The notes under the pieces: model-generated
What the model was told of the DNA's origin: nothing
The model's input: only the letters and a program-made list of their open reading frames with translations
Databases searched by the model: none
Shown: one piece after another, positions 1 through 6,094 of the stretch
How the letters are laid out: each line of letters starts with the position of its first letter
How positions within the stretch are numbered: the stretch's first letter is position 1
Assembly (NCBI GenBank): GCA_012735285.1
Contig: JAAYHT010000304.1
Coordinates: 1-6,182 of the forward strand
Length of the DNA stretch: 6,182 nucleotides
Direction: 5' to 3'
DNA from: Clostridiales bacterium
GTDB taxonomy: Bacteria; Bacillota; Clostridia; Peptostreptococcales; Anaerovoracaceae
Translations under genes and position numbers: made by a program

Positions 1-152
1 CCCGCAAGATCTAGTACGGAATTGACGTATGACCTGGCAGCCTTGCTATTTGCAGCTTCGGCTATGATGCCTATGGCTAATAAAAATGTTAGAAGAATAA
101 TTATAAGAAAGATTGAAGTAGAGCCCTTTTTGCTATGTAAGTATAATTTCAT
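1..152 (-). CDS. Small membrane-anchored Tad-locus protein, 5' part only (TadE/TadG- or DUF5702-like)
   Basis: Partial gene: it starts at ATG 152 and runs off the left edge after about 50 codons. The protein opens with a short basic leader ending KKGST (residues 8-12). A hydrophobic helix follows (about 14-28), then EAANSKAARSYVNSVLDLAG. A short charged leader, one membrane helix and an Ala-rich 'EAA...R.Y....LDLA' segment resemble the N-termini of the TadE/TadG-like and DUF5702-like proteins found in clostridial Tad loci; that family link is from memory and tentative. KKG before the helix could be a prepilin-peptidase site, but the +5 residue is Phe rather than Glu, so it may be an uncleaved anchor. 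The start is well supported: the ATG overlaps the preceding stop as ATGA, and GGAGG lies at 157-161. By position it should be a minor pilin or an extracytoplasmic pilus accessory protein. Confidence 0.6.
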   Translation of the reverse strand, partial: MKLYLHSKKGSTSIFLIIILLTFLLAIGIIAEAANSKAARSYVNSVLDLA

Positions 153-382
153 AAGGCCTCCGCCAACTTATCAATATAATAAATAAAGTCCACTTCATTA
201 TTGCTAAATTCACCTTCAACAATAGATTCTTCTCTTACTAAATTGTGTTCCTCGGCCTGGTTTGATACCTATTCATAGAATAGAATAGCTAAAGATAATA
301 CACCGATAACTGTAATAATTACTATTGGAAATATCAAAGCAGCTTCTACGATTGTCGAACCCTTTTTAGTGCATAGTTTCAT
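149..382 (-). pseudogene. TadE-like minor pilin gene interrupted by an in-frame TAG
   Basis: Reading from ATG 382 gives a type IV prepilin N-terminus: leader MKLCTKKG, then STIVEAALIFP with Glu at +5 of the predicted mature protein, then a hydrophobic helix to about residue 35. This is the TadE-like pseudopilin pattern. Codon 38 (269-271) is TAG. Beyond it the same frame stays open for 39 codons (beginning VSNQAEEHNLVREE, amphipathic and charged as expected after a TadE helix) and ends at TGA 149-151, which overlaps the ATG of the next gene. A continuing frame plus a coupled stop argue that the TAG interrupts a once intact gene of about 77 codons. Gln is the likely original residue, since CAG to TAG is one transition. 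As written, only a 37-residue peptide would be made. The ribosome site is weak (AGGG about 10 nt upstream), and the gene starts 17 nt after the Flp-like gene. A sequencing error or suppression of TAG is also possible. Confidence 0.65.
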
Positions 383-399
383 GTTTAAATCCCTAAATC

Positions 400-543
400 T
401 CAAAAACCGCTGGATGAAAGATTATCAAAAGTTGCATTAATAAAATCCATTATCCTTTCTCTGAACAACAAACCTAGTGCTACTGCAATTGCTATTAATA
501 TAGCTACCTGCACCATCTCCATCCCTTTTTTATTGTTTCTCAT
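400..543 (-). CDS. Flp-like pilin precursor (47 aa)
   Basis: A small gene of 47 codons. The product begins MRNNKKG, followed by MEMVQVAILIAIAVALGLLF (one helix, residues 8-27), then a charged and polar tail ending DNLSSSGF. This is the layout of a Flp-type (type IVb/IVc) prepilin: a very short basic leader, a Gly at the expected prepilin-peptidase site (G7), a single long helix and a short tail, giving a mature pilin of about 40 residues. It would be the main building block of the fibre made by the CpaF/TadB/TadC machine encoded upstream. The start is secure, because a perfect AGGAGG lies 7 nt upstream; it is the strongest ribosome site in the operon, as suits an abundant structural subunit. 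Oddly, Glu sits at +2 of the predicted mature protein and Gln at +5, whereas Flp pilins usually have Glu at +5. It could instead be a minor pilin. Confidence 0.8.
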   Translation of the reverse strand: MRNNKKGMEMVQVAILIAIAVALGLLFRERIMDFINATFDNLSSSGF

Positions 544-550
544 AGTCTTT

Positions 551-556
551 CCTCCT
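551..556 (-). promoter_or_regulatory. Strong Shine-Dalgarno of the Flp-like pilin gene
   Basis: A perfect AGGAGG on the minus strand, 7 nt before ATG 543. It fixes the start of the pilin gene and is stronger than the sites of the neighbouring assembly genes. Confidence 0.8.
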
Positions 557-565
557 TTGTACGGT

Positions 566-1912
566 TCAAATTTCTAATAAAACAGGAGCCGTGGTAATCA
601 TTATTATCGACAAGAGCAATAACACCAAGGGAAAGGTCATCTTAGTCTCAGCAAGCCTTCCTTTCTCTTCTGCTCTCTTTTTCTTTCCAAGCCATAGTAA
701 AGAACCTTCACCTTGGAGTTTATCTGTCAGCTTACTCCCTTTATTGATATTGTCCTCGACTATGGTTGCAAACCGGATTAATTCCCTTACACCACTTCCT
801 ATAGCAAATTCCCTAAGCTCCTTCACCAGCGGAGTATTAGTCTCATCAATTCTTTTATGTATTTCCACCAAACCTTCATATAAGGGCTTTTTTTTATTCT
901 TTGATGCATAACGCTTGTAATATATAGCTATTTTCCTTAATGCAGCATCCGTGACAAGTCCTGCGTTTAGCAATAATATTAACTTGTCTATAAAATCGGG
1001 GAAGTCATCAATTATAGCTTCTTTTCTAAGCTTGAATTCTTTTTCAAGGCCATCGTATCTTTTGAAAAATAGAATCAAATAACCAAATCCGAAAATGGCT
1101 AACATTACAGGTAAAATACTTCTTTTTTCATTGGTCCACTCTATAGAAATATCATCGTTTAGTTGGGTTGGTAAAACTACTTCATCTTCTGTTTCTAATC
1201 TCTGCTCCAGTTCTTCTATGAAATCAGACAATCTTTTTTCCAAGGCCCTTTTATGATCAATTACTTTAACTGGAACAACTGTTAAAGGAATGCTTACATC
1301 CTCAACTACATCATCTAAAGTTAATTTGGCAGTTAATAATAGCTCGCCCCCTTTACTTGCATTTAATGAATCGAGATCTCCTTTATTGTTAATTAGCTCT
1401 GGTGAGCTTGAGTCCCACTTTATTGAAATATTTGTCTCGGGATCTTTTTCAGGTAAAAACAAATCACTTGTAATGCTGTTCAACCCGTCATTGTCAGCTA
1501 GGATAATTGATGGAAGTTTTTTTATATAGTCTGATAGTATCTGCTTTTTCTGATCTTCTGTTAATTGCTTAGGTGGTAGCTTGATCCTTAGGTATTTATC
1601 TAAAATTTCCCCTTGATAACTTAACCTAGCTTTGACTTCTTCGTTTCGAACATTTTCGCCGTATTCCGGTCTGTTTAATTTATGTAATGTTGATTGTTCT
1701 GAATCAGGTATTAATAATGCCATTATTAAAGAAAAAACAAATATTATCGTAAATATCAACATCATTTTGGCATTTCTTAATCGAATTCTATAACCAACGG
1801 ATCTCCAGTCTCTTAATCCGTAGTTATTAGTACATTTTTGCTTTATAACAGAACTTTTTCCAAAGAACCAATCCGGAAAAACTTCTAACATCTTTTCAGA
1901 TATTTTTTTCAT
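566..1912 (-). CDS. tadC: TadC-like pilus platform protein with large extracytoplasmic Ig-like insert
   Basis: Inner-membrane platform protein of the Tad pilus, 448 residues, clearly longer than a usual TadC of about 300. The order is: cytoplasmic N-terminus (1-49); TM1 (about 50-68); an extracytoplasmic block of about 195 residues (69-264); TM2 (about 265-283); a T2SSF-type cytoplasmic helical domain (about 290-400); then the TadC hallmark EEKGRLAETKMTFPL and a final helix (about 426-446). The insert contains SIKWDSSSPELINNKGDLD (163-181) followed by LLLTAKLTL and IPLTVVPV. These match the pattern of degenerate ('atrophied') bacterial Ig-like domains: W.S..P..I...G, then alternating beta strands. 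LPTQLNDDISIEWTNEK (247-263) looks like the start of a second, shortened copy. ATG 1912 follows the tadB stop by 9 nt, with GGGG just upstream. TadC identity rests on the C-terminal half and operon position; the role of the insert (wall, fibre or pilin contact) is inference. Confidence 0.82.
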   Translation of the reverse strand: MKKISEKMLEVFPDWFFGKSSVIKQKCTNNYGLRDWRSVGYRIRLRNAKMMLIFTIIFVFSLIMALLIPDSEQSTLHKLNRPEYGENVRNEEVKARLSYQGEILDKYLRIKLPPKQLTEDQKKQILSDYIKKLPSIILADNDGLNSITSDLFLPEKDPETNISIKWDSSSPELINNKGDLDSLNASKGGELLLTAKLTLDDVVEDVSIPLTVVPVKVIDHKRALEKRLSDFIEELEQRLETEDEVVLPTQLNDDISIEWTNEKRSILPVMLAIFGFGYLILFFKRYDGLEKEFKLRKEAIIDDFPDFIDKLILLLNAGLVTDAALRKIAIYYKRYASKNKKKPLYEGLVEIHKRIDETNTPLVKELREFAIGSGVRELIRFATIVEDNINKGSKLTDKLQGEGSLLWLGKKKRAEEKGRLAETKMTFPLVLLLLSIIMITTAPVLLEI

Positions 1913-1921
1913 TACTTACCC

Positions 1922-2666
1922 CTAAATTGATATATCAGTGAGCTTCAAATTCCAAAGCAGTGAAGAAACAATTGTAAACAAAGCTAAAGTCATAATTATT
2001 CTTCCTTCAATAGTTTCATACATTACTGAAAGATAATTTGGGGAAACAATATGAAGGAATAAAAGCAGTATAAAGGGGATCGCGGTTAATATATAAGATT
2101 CCATCCTCTTTTGAGCTGTCAATTTATGAATTTCCCGCTTGATATCTATCTTGTCTAAAAGAACATCGATGGCTTTCATTATCACTTTTTCCATATTACC
2201 GCCTGTTCGCTTACAAATTGAGTAGATATCCACAAAATTACGTATGTCTTCTACATTGCTTCTTATTGCAAAGTCCCACAATAATTCCTCTTCTGATTTC
2301 CTTGCTCTCTCTCATCCGCTTCACCATATGAGCTAATTCTCTGTTTATAGCTGCATTTTCATCGTATATCAACTTTAAGCCCGATTCGGCCTCAAACAAG
2401 GCCTCTTGCATCTGTCTACCCGTAGCAAAGGAGGCAGATAGTGAATAGAGTAGATCACGAAACTGATAAGATAGTTCTCTTCTCATTTTCTGAGCCAGGA
2501 GTTTAAGATAATATTTTTCAATAGGATAAGAAAAGGCGATAAATAATATCATAATTAACCTACTTTTGTAGAAGAGGAATCAGATCCCTGCCATTGATAA
2601 TCCGACGAGAAAATAGAAATAAAATCTCTTTTTTCCAGTCAATTTATATGAATCGTAACTAATCAT
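1922..2666 (-). pseudogene. tadB: TadB pilus platform protein, broken by one stop codon and one frameshift
   Basis: TadB is the partner of TadC in the membrane platform acted on by CpaF. The gene starts at ATG 2666, overlapping the cpaF stop as ATGA, so coupled translation is expected. After 28 codons (ending FYFYFLVGLSMAGI) there is an in-frame TGA at 2580-2582. The frame continues through a second helix, then a cytoplasmic T2SSF-like part (LLYSLSASFATGRQMQEAL, then INRELAHMVKRMRES), to about 2300. Homology then jumps to the +1 frame: EEELLWDFAIRSNVEDIRNF, then ICKRTGGNM, and two C-terminal helices, to TAG 1922-1924. These are classic TadB motifs in the right order and spacing. The span is 745 nt, i.e. 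one base over a whole number of codons, so the frame change is a net +1 (or -2) event. Fragments could be made from ATG 2552 (104 aa) and from TTG 2281 (119 aa, with AGAGG 5 nt upstream), but neither has the whole domain. An intact product would be about 247 aa. Confidence 0.82.
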
Positions 2667-3913
2667 TTGAGTTCTATTCCCTTCATCTTCAATTTAGCTA
2701 CATTTTTTAAATTTCTACCTGTTGATTCCAAGCCCTTACCCATCTTATAACTAAATAGCGGATTTATAATGAATTCCCCATCTTTATACCCTTCTATCTC
2801 TACGACCTCTAAAACCTTACGGCTTTTATCCGGCATGCGTGCCATATGAACAATAATATCGATTGCCTCTGAGATTTGATTTCTTACAGCTTCTACAGGA
2901 AAGTCTGAAGCTGTTAAAAACATAGCCTCGAGCCGTGTCAACATCCCCTCAGGAGAATTCCCATGCCCAGTTGATAGAGAGCCATCATGACCGGTATTCA
3001 TAGCTTGTACCATATCTAGTACTTCAGCTCCCCTTACTTCTCCCACTATTATCCTGTCGGGTCTCATTCTCAAGCTTGCTTTAATCAATTGTCTAATACT
3101 CACTTCACCTTTTCCCTGCATATTTGCTTGCTTACTTTCCATCCTTACAATATTCTCTACACCTGTAATCTGTAGTTCGGCTGAATCCTCAATGACAATA
3201 ACCCCTTCATCTTTGGGAATATAATTAGATAGAACATTAAGAAATGTTGTCTTTCCTGAGCTTGTACCTCCTGATATAAAAATATTGTAACCTGCCTTTA
3301 CTAAACATTCTAAAAAAGATGCGCACTCCTTAGTTATTGTTCCCAGATCCAATAATTCTTCCATTGCAATTCTCTTTTCTGGAAATTTCCTAATAGATAA
3401 AATTGGACCGTTAAGAGCAACATTTTTATATACTGCATGGATCCTGGAACCATCTTCCATTCTGGCATCTACGATCGGGTTAAGTTCATTTATTTCCTTA
3501 TGTACTTTGGCTACAAGACGACGAATTATTTCTTCTAGCTCTTCATAATTATCAAATTTTTGATCTATTCTCTCTATTTTCCCTTTGCGTTCGATAAAGA
3601 TCCCATCAAGCCCATTTACCATTATCTCACTTACATCACCATAATCCGCATACGGCTGTAAAATACCTAATTCTTTTCTAGTCGCATTAAAGGCCCCTTG
3701 AATAATATTTCTTTTTTCTTTATAGGGATATATTGCTGTCATGCTATCATGCAGAACAAATTCTTCAATTAGCTCAAGAACCTCAGCATCTGATAGCTTT
3801 TCTTCTCTTGCATTTATTACTTCTCTTACAGATTCAGTGATCTGCTTGATAGTGCTAACTGAGTCATGAATTCTTTCGTATCTCTTCTGCAAGTCTCTTA
3901 ACCCCCATTCCAA
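2663..3913 (-). CDS. cpaF: CpaF/TadA-family pilus assembly ATPase
   Basis: Cytoplasmic hexameric secretion ATPase (GspE/VirB11 superfamily, Tad branch) that powers pilin assembly through TadB/TadC. In the 416-residue reading: an N-terminal domain (about 40-205) with the conserved DVSEIMVNG and VDARMEDGSRIHA; Walker A GGTSSGKT (215-222); the acidic box VIVIEDSAEL (238-247); Walker B region RPDRIIVGEVRG (285-296); and the His box MNTGHDGSLSTGHGNSP (305-321). All catalytic motifs are intact and the length is normal. The start is uncertain. TTG 3913 gives 416 aa but has no good ribosome site and lies 50 nt inside cpaE. TTG 3892 gives 409 aa and has GGGGG 9 nt upstream (3902-3906). There is no in-frame ATG nearby. 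The TGA at 2663-2665 overlaps the tadB ATG, which points to coupled translation. Confidence 0.93.
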   Translation of the reverse strand: MEWGLRDLQKRYERIHDSVSTIKQITESVREVINAREEKLSDAEVLELIEEFVLHDSMTAIYPYKEKRNIIQGAFNATRKELGILQPYADYGDVSEIMVNGLDGIFIERKGKIERIDQKFDNYEELEEIIRRLVAKVHKEINELNPIVDARMEDGSRIHAVYKNVALNGPILSIRKFPEKRIAMEELLDLGTITKECASFLECLVKAGYNIFISGGTSSGKTTFLNVLSNYIPKDEGVIVIEDSAELQITGVENIVRMESKQANMQGKGEVSIRQLIKASLRMRPDRIIVGEVRGAEVLDMVQAMNTGHDGSLSTGHGNSPEGMLTRLEAMFLTASDFPVEAVRNQISEAIDIIVHMARMPDKSRKVLEVVEIEGYKDGEFIINPLFSYKMGKGLESTGRNLKNVAKLKMKGIELK

Positions 3914-4946
3914 AGCCGTAATTAATATTAATTTCTATAAAATCCTCACTATTAGTGAAGCTTTCAGTATCATTTTCTAGTGTAAGGATTTCATCAGAGG
4001 GAAGGCTTTCATCCTTTGCAACCCATCTGTTTCTAACACGGATTATCTTGTTATCGAGTTCCTGATTCATAAAGATGTTTAAGTATTTTACAAATTTATT
4101 GTTCTTATAAATTGAAAGCGGACTGCTATCGTCGATAAGAATAATTTTTCTACAGATTTTAAACAAATACATTGATTGTTCTGTAGCACTTGCATTGAAA
4201 TCTATGCAGATAAAATGGTAGTTTCTAAATTTACAAACTGATTCTAGAAAATTTGAAATATCTTCTTTAGATAGCATGATTAGCTCATTAATTCCTCTAG
4301 ATGGGCGAAAAACCTCTAATCCATACTCGTCTCTATACATAAATGAGTCTATATAGGTTGCCAAGTGAGACTCATTTTGCGAATAAAGATAATAAATATA
4401 ATCACTGATGGTGTTCTTCCCCTCATCTTTAGTTAAATAGACCGCAGTTGATTCATGTTCCTCCATTGATAGATAGAGAACTTTGAAATTGTGAAAAGAT
4501 GATAATTCCCTTGCTGTTGCAATAGCAGTAGAGGTTTTACCTACCCCACCTGCTGCGCTGGTAAACCCTATTAAATCAGCCTTTAAACTATTGCAATGTA
4601 ATTTCTCCAAACCAGAAAACTTGGCATGGATAAGTTGAAGTTGGGAAGCTATTTCATCAACACCCGAATATCTGTACAAAAGGTTTTCATTATCATTTAC
4701 TTCTAGCTTGTTATCCGATAGCCCAATAATTTTAGTATTTAAATCTTCAAACTGTTTTTTCTTGCACCCAGAATCTATTAGAATTAAATCATAAGAGTTA
4801 TCATTTAGATGCTGAATAATGCAATCATCATTATCAGCATCTAAAATTTCAATATGAAATATCGGGAACCTATTTGCTAAGGTTTTGCCAAATACTTTTG
4901 AATATTCGTAATTGCTGTCAGCCAAAAGCAATTTTATTTGGTTCAT
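3864..4946 (-). CDS. cpaE: CpaE/TadZ-like pilus-positioning P-loop ATPase
   Basis: A 360-residue protein of the CpaE/TadZ type, which in Tad systems sits at the membrane, marks the assembly site and recruits the CpaF ATPase. Residues 1-110 look like a receiver-type alpha/beta domain (LLLAD at 6-10, LILIDSG at 54-60). They lack an obvious full phosphorylation set, so this is probably a pseudo-receiver. Residues about 122-340 form a MinD/ParA-type ATPase: Walker A SAAGGVGKTSTA (130-141), a VLYLSMEE strand (156-163) and Walker B-like FICIDF (245-250). The signature Lys normally found before GGVGKT in MinD/ParA is Ala here, as in many divergent TadZ proteins. The start at ATG 4946 has GAGGCGG at 4951-4957. 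It is the first gene of the pilus cluster; its 3' end overlaps cpaF. A different ParA-like role is unlikely given the neighbours. Confidence 0.85.
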   Translation of the reverse strand: MNQIKLLLADSNYEYSKVFGKTLANRFPIFHIEILDADNDDCIIQHLNDNSYDLILIDSGCKKKQFEDLNTKIIGLSDNKLEVNDNENLLYRYSGVDEIASQLQLIHAKFSGLEKLHCNSLKADLIGFTSAAGGVGKTSTAIATARELSSFHNFKVLYLSMEEHESTAVYLTKDEGKNTISDYIYYLYSQNESHLATYIDSFMYRDEYGLEVFRPSRGINELIMLSKEDISNFLESVCKFRNYHFICIDFNASATEQSMYLFKICRKIILIDDSSPLSIYKNNKFVKYLNIFMNQELDNKIIRVRNRWVAKDESLPSDEILTLENDTESFTNSEDFIEININYGFGMGVKRLAEEIRKNS

Positions 4947-4950
4947 ATTG

Positions 4951-4957
4951 CCGCCTC
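4951..4957 (-). promoter_or_regulatory. Ribosome binding site of cpaE
   Basis: GAGGCGG on the minus strand, 4 nt before ATG 4946. It supports that start and independent translation of the first pilus gene. Confidence 0.55.
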
Positions 4958-4981
4958 ATATTGTAAATTTATGGCAGTTTA

Positions 4982-5027
4982 ATATTAGCTTATTTTCCAT
5001 ATTATTACAATATGAATCACTCGACAA
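4982..5027 (-). promoter_or_regulatory. Possible promoter region for the pilus operon
   Basis: The 90-nt gap between tepA and cpaE holds two overlapping sigma-A-like pairs on the minus strand. One is TTGTCG (5022-5027), a 17-nt spacer, then TAATAT (4999-5004). The other is TTGTAA (5005-5010), 17 nt, then TAATAT (4982-4987). Each hexamer matches 4 of 6 consensus bases. In such AT-rich DNA this is weak support. I see no hairpin with a T-run between tepA and cpaE, so readthrough from tepA is also possible. Confidence 0.3.
4998..5014. repeat. Short inverted repeat in the tepA-cpaE gap
   Basis: CATATT, 5 nt, AATATG: a perfect 6-bp inverted repeat overlapping the candidate promoter elements. Related CATATTG copies lie at 4944-4950 and 4957-4963. 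It could be an operator, but it is short and AT-rich, so chance is a real alternative. Confidence 0.3.
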
Positions 5028-5036
5028 TTTTCGACA

Positions 5037-5756
5037 TTAAGACTCTTGCTCTTTTTCCTTTATCATGGATTTGAGTTTGTCAAGCGCGTCTTTGAGACCT
5101 CCAACTTCATCAATAAGGCCTATCTCAGTTGCTTCTTTTCCATAAAGTATAGTTCCTACGTCGTTAGCCATATTCCCTGTAGCGTTCATGTATTGAAGAA
5201 TTGTTTCTTTATCAGCATTTGAAGTTCTAGCAATAAAATCGACTACCCTCTCTTGCATCCTTCTAAAATATTCATAGGTCTGCTGTGCTCCTATAACTAA
5301 GCCAGTCAACCTTATAGGATGCATTGTCATGGTTGCGCTTTCGGCTATAAAGGAATAATCGCTTGCCGTAGCTAATGGTATACCGATACTGTGTCCACCA
5401 CCCAATACTAGTGATACTGTAGGCTTAGATAAGGTAGCTATTAATTCAGCAATAGCTAAGCCTGCTTCAACATCTCCCCCTACTGTATTTAGGATAGTTA
5501 ATAAACCTTTTATATTCCTGTTTTCTTCTACTGCAACTAACTGCGGAATTATATTTTCATATTTTGTTGTTTTATTCTGCGGGGGAAGGGCTGTATGGCC
5601 CTCAATACTGCCAATTATAGTAAGGTATTGTATTTCGCTTATAAAGTCAAAAGCATTATTAATTGTGCCAAAACTATCTATACTTTGCTTCACATCAGAT
5701 GTATCATCGGGTTTTTTTTCCTCATCATTGTTTTTCTCACGTACTTTTTCACTCAT
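5037..5756 (-). CDS. tepA: ClpP-fold serine protease, TepA (YmfB) family
   Basis: A 239-residue protein of the ClpP/crotonase fold, TepA branch. TepA of Bacillus subtilis is described as a cytoplasmic protease linked to protein translocation and peptide degradation; the exact substrate here is unknown. After a charged, probably disordered N-terminus (1-25) comes the core: TILNTVGGDVEAGLAIA (87-103), the nucleophile motif GGGHSIGIPLA with Ser123, then TMHPIR with His146. The third catalytic residue is probably Asp199 in NDVGTILYG, though alignment there is less certain. GLIDEVGGL (213-221) is the typical family end. Length is normal and the catalytic pair is intact. ATG 5756 has an AGGGA ribosome site about 10 nt upstream. 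It lies upstream of the pilus genes on the same strand with a 90-nt gap and is divergent from ylmC. A housekeeping protease that happens to neighbour the pilus operon is the simplest reading. Confidence 0.85.
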   Translation of the reverse strand: MSEKVREKNNDEEKKPDDTSDVKQSIDSFGTINNAFDFISEIQYLTIIGSIEGHTALPPQNKTTKYENIIPQLVAVEENRNIKGLLTILNTVGGDVEAGLAIAELIATLSKPTVSLVLGGGHSIGIPLATASDYSFIAESATMTMHPIRLTGLVIGAQQTYEYFRRMQERVVDFIARTSNADKETILQYMNATGNMANDVGTILYGKEATEIGLIDEVGGLKDALDKLKSMIKEKEQES

Positions 5757-5842
5757 AATAAATTTTCCCTTTCTATATAAGCATTATTATTTAGTTTTAA
5801 AATATATATTTATTAATATGATTAGATTTTTGGGAGGTAATT
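5757..5842. promoter_or_regulatory. Divergent intergenic region between tepA and ylmC
   Basis: Very AT-rich 86 nt separating two divergent genes, so it must hold promoters for both. Several TATA-like stretches are present (around 5775 and 5801-5819), but I cannot assign a -35/-10 pair with confidence. The right end holds the ylmC ribosome site. Confidence 0.4.
5832..5838 (+). promoter_or_regulatory. Strong Shine-Dalgarno of ylmC
   Basis: GGGAGGT, 4 nt before ATG 5843. It fixes the start of the ylmC gene. Confidence 0.75.
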
Positions 5843-6094
5843 ATGCGATTATCAGATTTAGGTGAAAAAGAAATTATAGATATCAGAGATGGTAGCAGAT
5901 ACAGTGATCTATATGATGCTGAGTTAATTTTTGATCAACGAACTGGCAAAATTAAGGTTATTTTAGTTCCTGAAAACAGATCGAGATTAAGTTTTACAGG
6001 TGTGGTTGATTATGTCCAGATACCATGGAATTCTATTAAAAAATTCGGGGAAGATATTATTATAGTAGAAACTGAAAATAACAGCTTTTATTAA
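5843..6094 (+). CDS. ylmC: YlmC/YmxH family PRC-barrel sporulation-associated protein
   Basis: A small protein of 83 residues, one PRC-barrel-like domain over its whole length. It shows the family's pattern: an opening MRLSDLGEKEIIDIRDG, then DAELIFDQRTGKI (25-37), VPENR, and near the end VQIPWNSIKKFGEDIIIVE (58-76), where the PW..I..FG.D.I.V motif is characteristic. YlmC/YmxH proteins are widespread in endospore-forming Firmicutes and are annotated as sporulation proteins, but no biochemical function is established. Its presence suggests a spore former. ATG 5843 has an excellent ribosome site and TAA 6092-6094 is followed by hairpins, so it appears to be a single-gene transcription unit, divergent from tepA. 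One small departure: the usual Gly after the R(L/Y) pair near residue 20 is Ser21. Confidence 0.88.
   Translation: MRLSDLGEKEIIDIRDGSRYSDLYDAELIFDQRTGKIKVILVPENRSRLSFTGVVDYVQIPWNSIKKFGEDIIIVETENNSFY

Noticed and set aside
591..911. Plus-strand open frame of 106 codons
   Set aside because: It lies wholly opposite the T2SSF part of the TadC-like gene; its Ser/Leu/Pro-rich product matches no family I know and has no good ribosome site.
1290..1529. Plus-strand open frame of 79 codons
   Set aside because: Antisense shadow of the Ig-like insert of the TadC-like gene, with low-complexity Ser/Leu content.
2281..2330. Programmed ribosomal frameshift in tadB
   Set aside because: No recognised slippery heptamer or +1 shift site followed by a strong structure, and the upstream TGA would already stop translation. 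I cannot exclude reinitiation at TTG 2281.
149..2666. Alternative genetic code or Sec/Pyl insertion explaining TAG 269-271 and TGA 2580-2582
   Set aside because: No other gene in the window has internal TAG or TGA, several real genes end in TGA, and tadB also needs a frame change. No selenocysteine-type stem-loop was evident after the TGA. Mutation or sequencing error is simpler.
5595..5865. Two plus-strand open frames opposite the tepA start and crossing the divergent gap
   Set aside because: They overlap tepA antisense and run into ylmC in another frame. The products are hydrophobic low-complexity peptides, and the second would block the well supported ylmC start.
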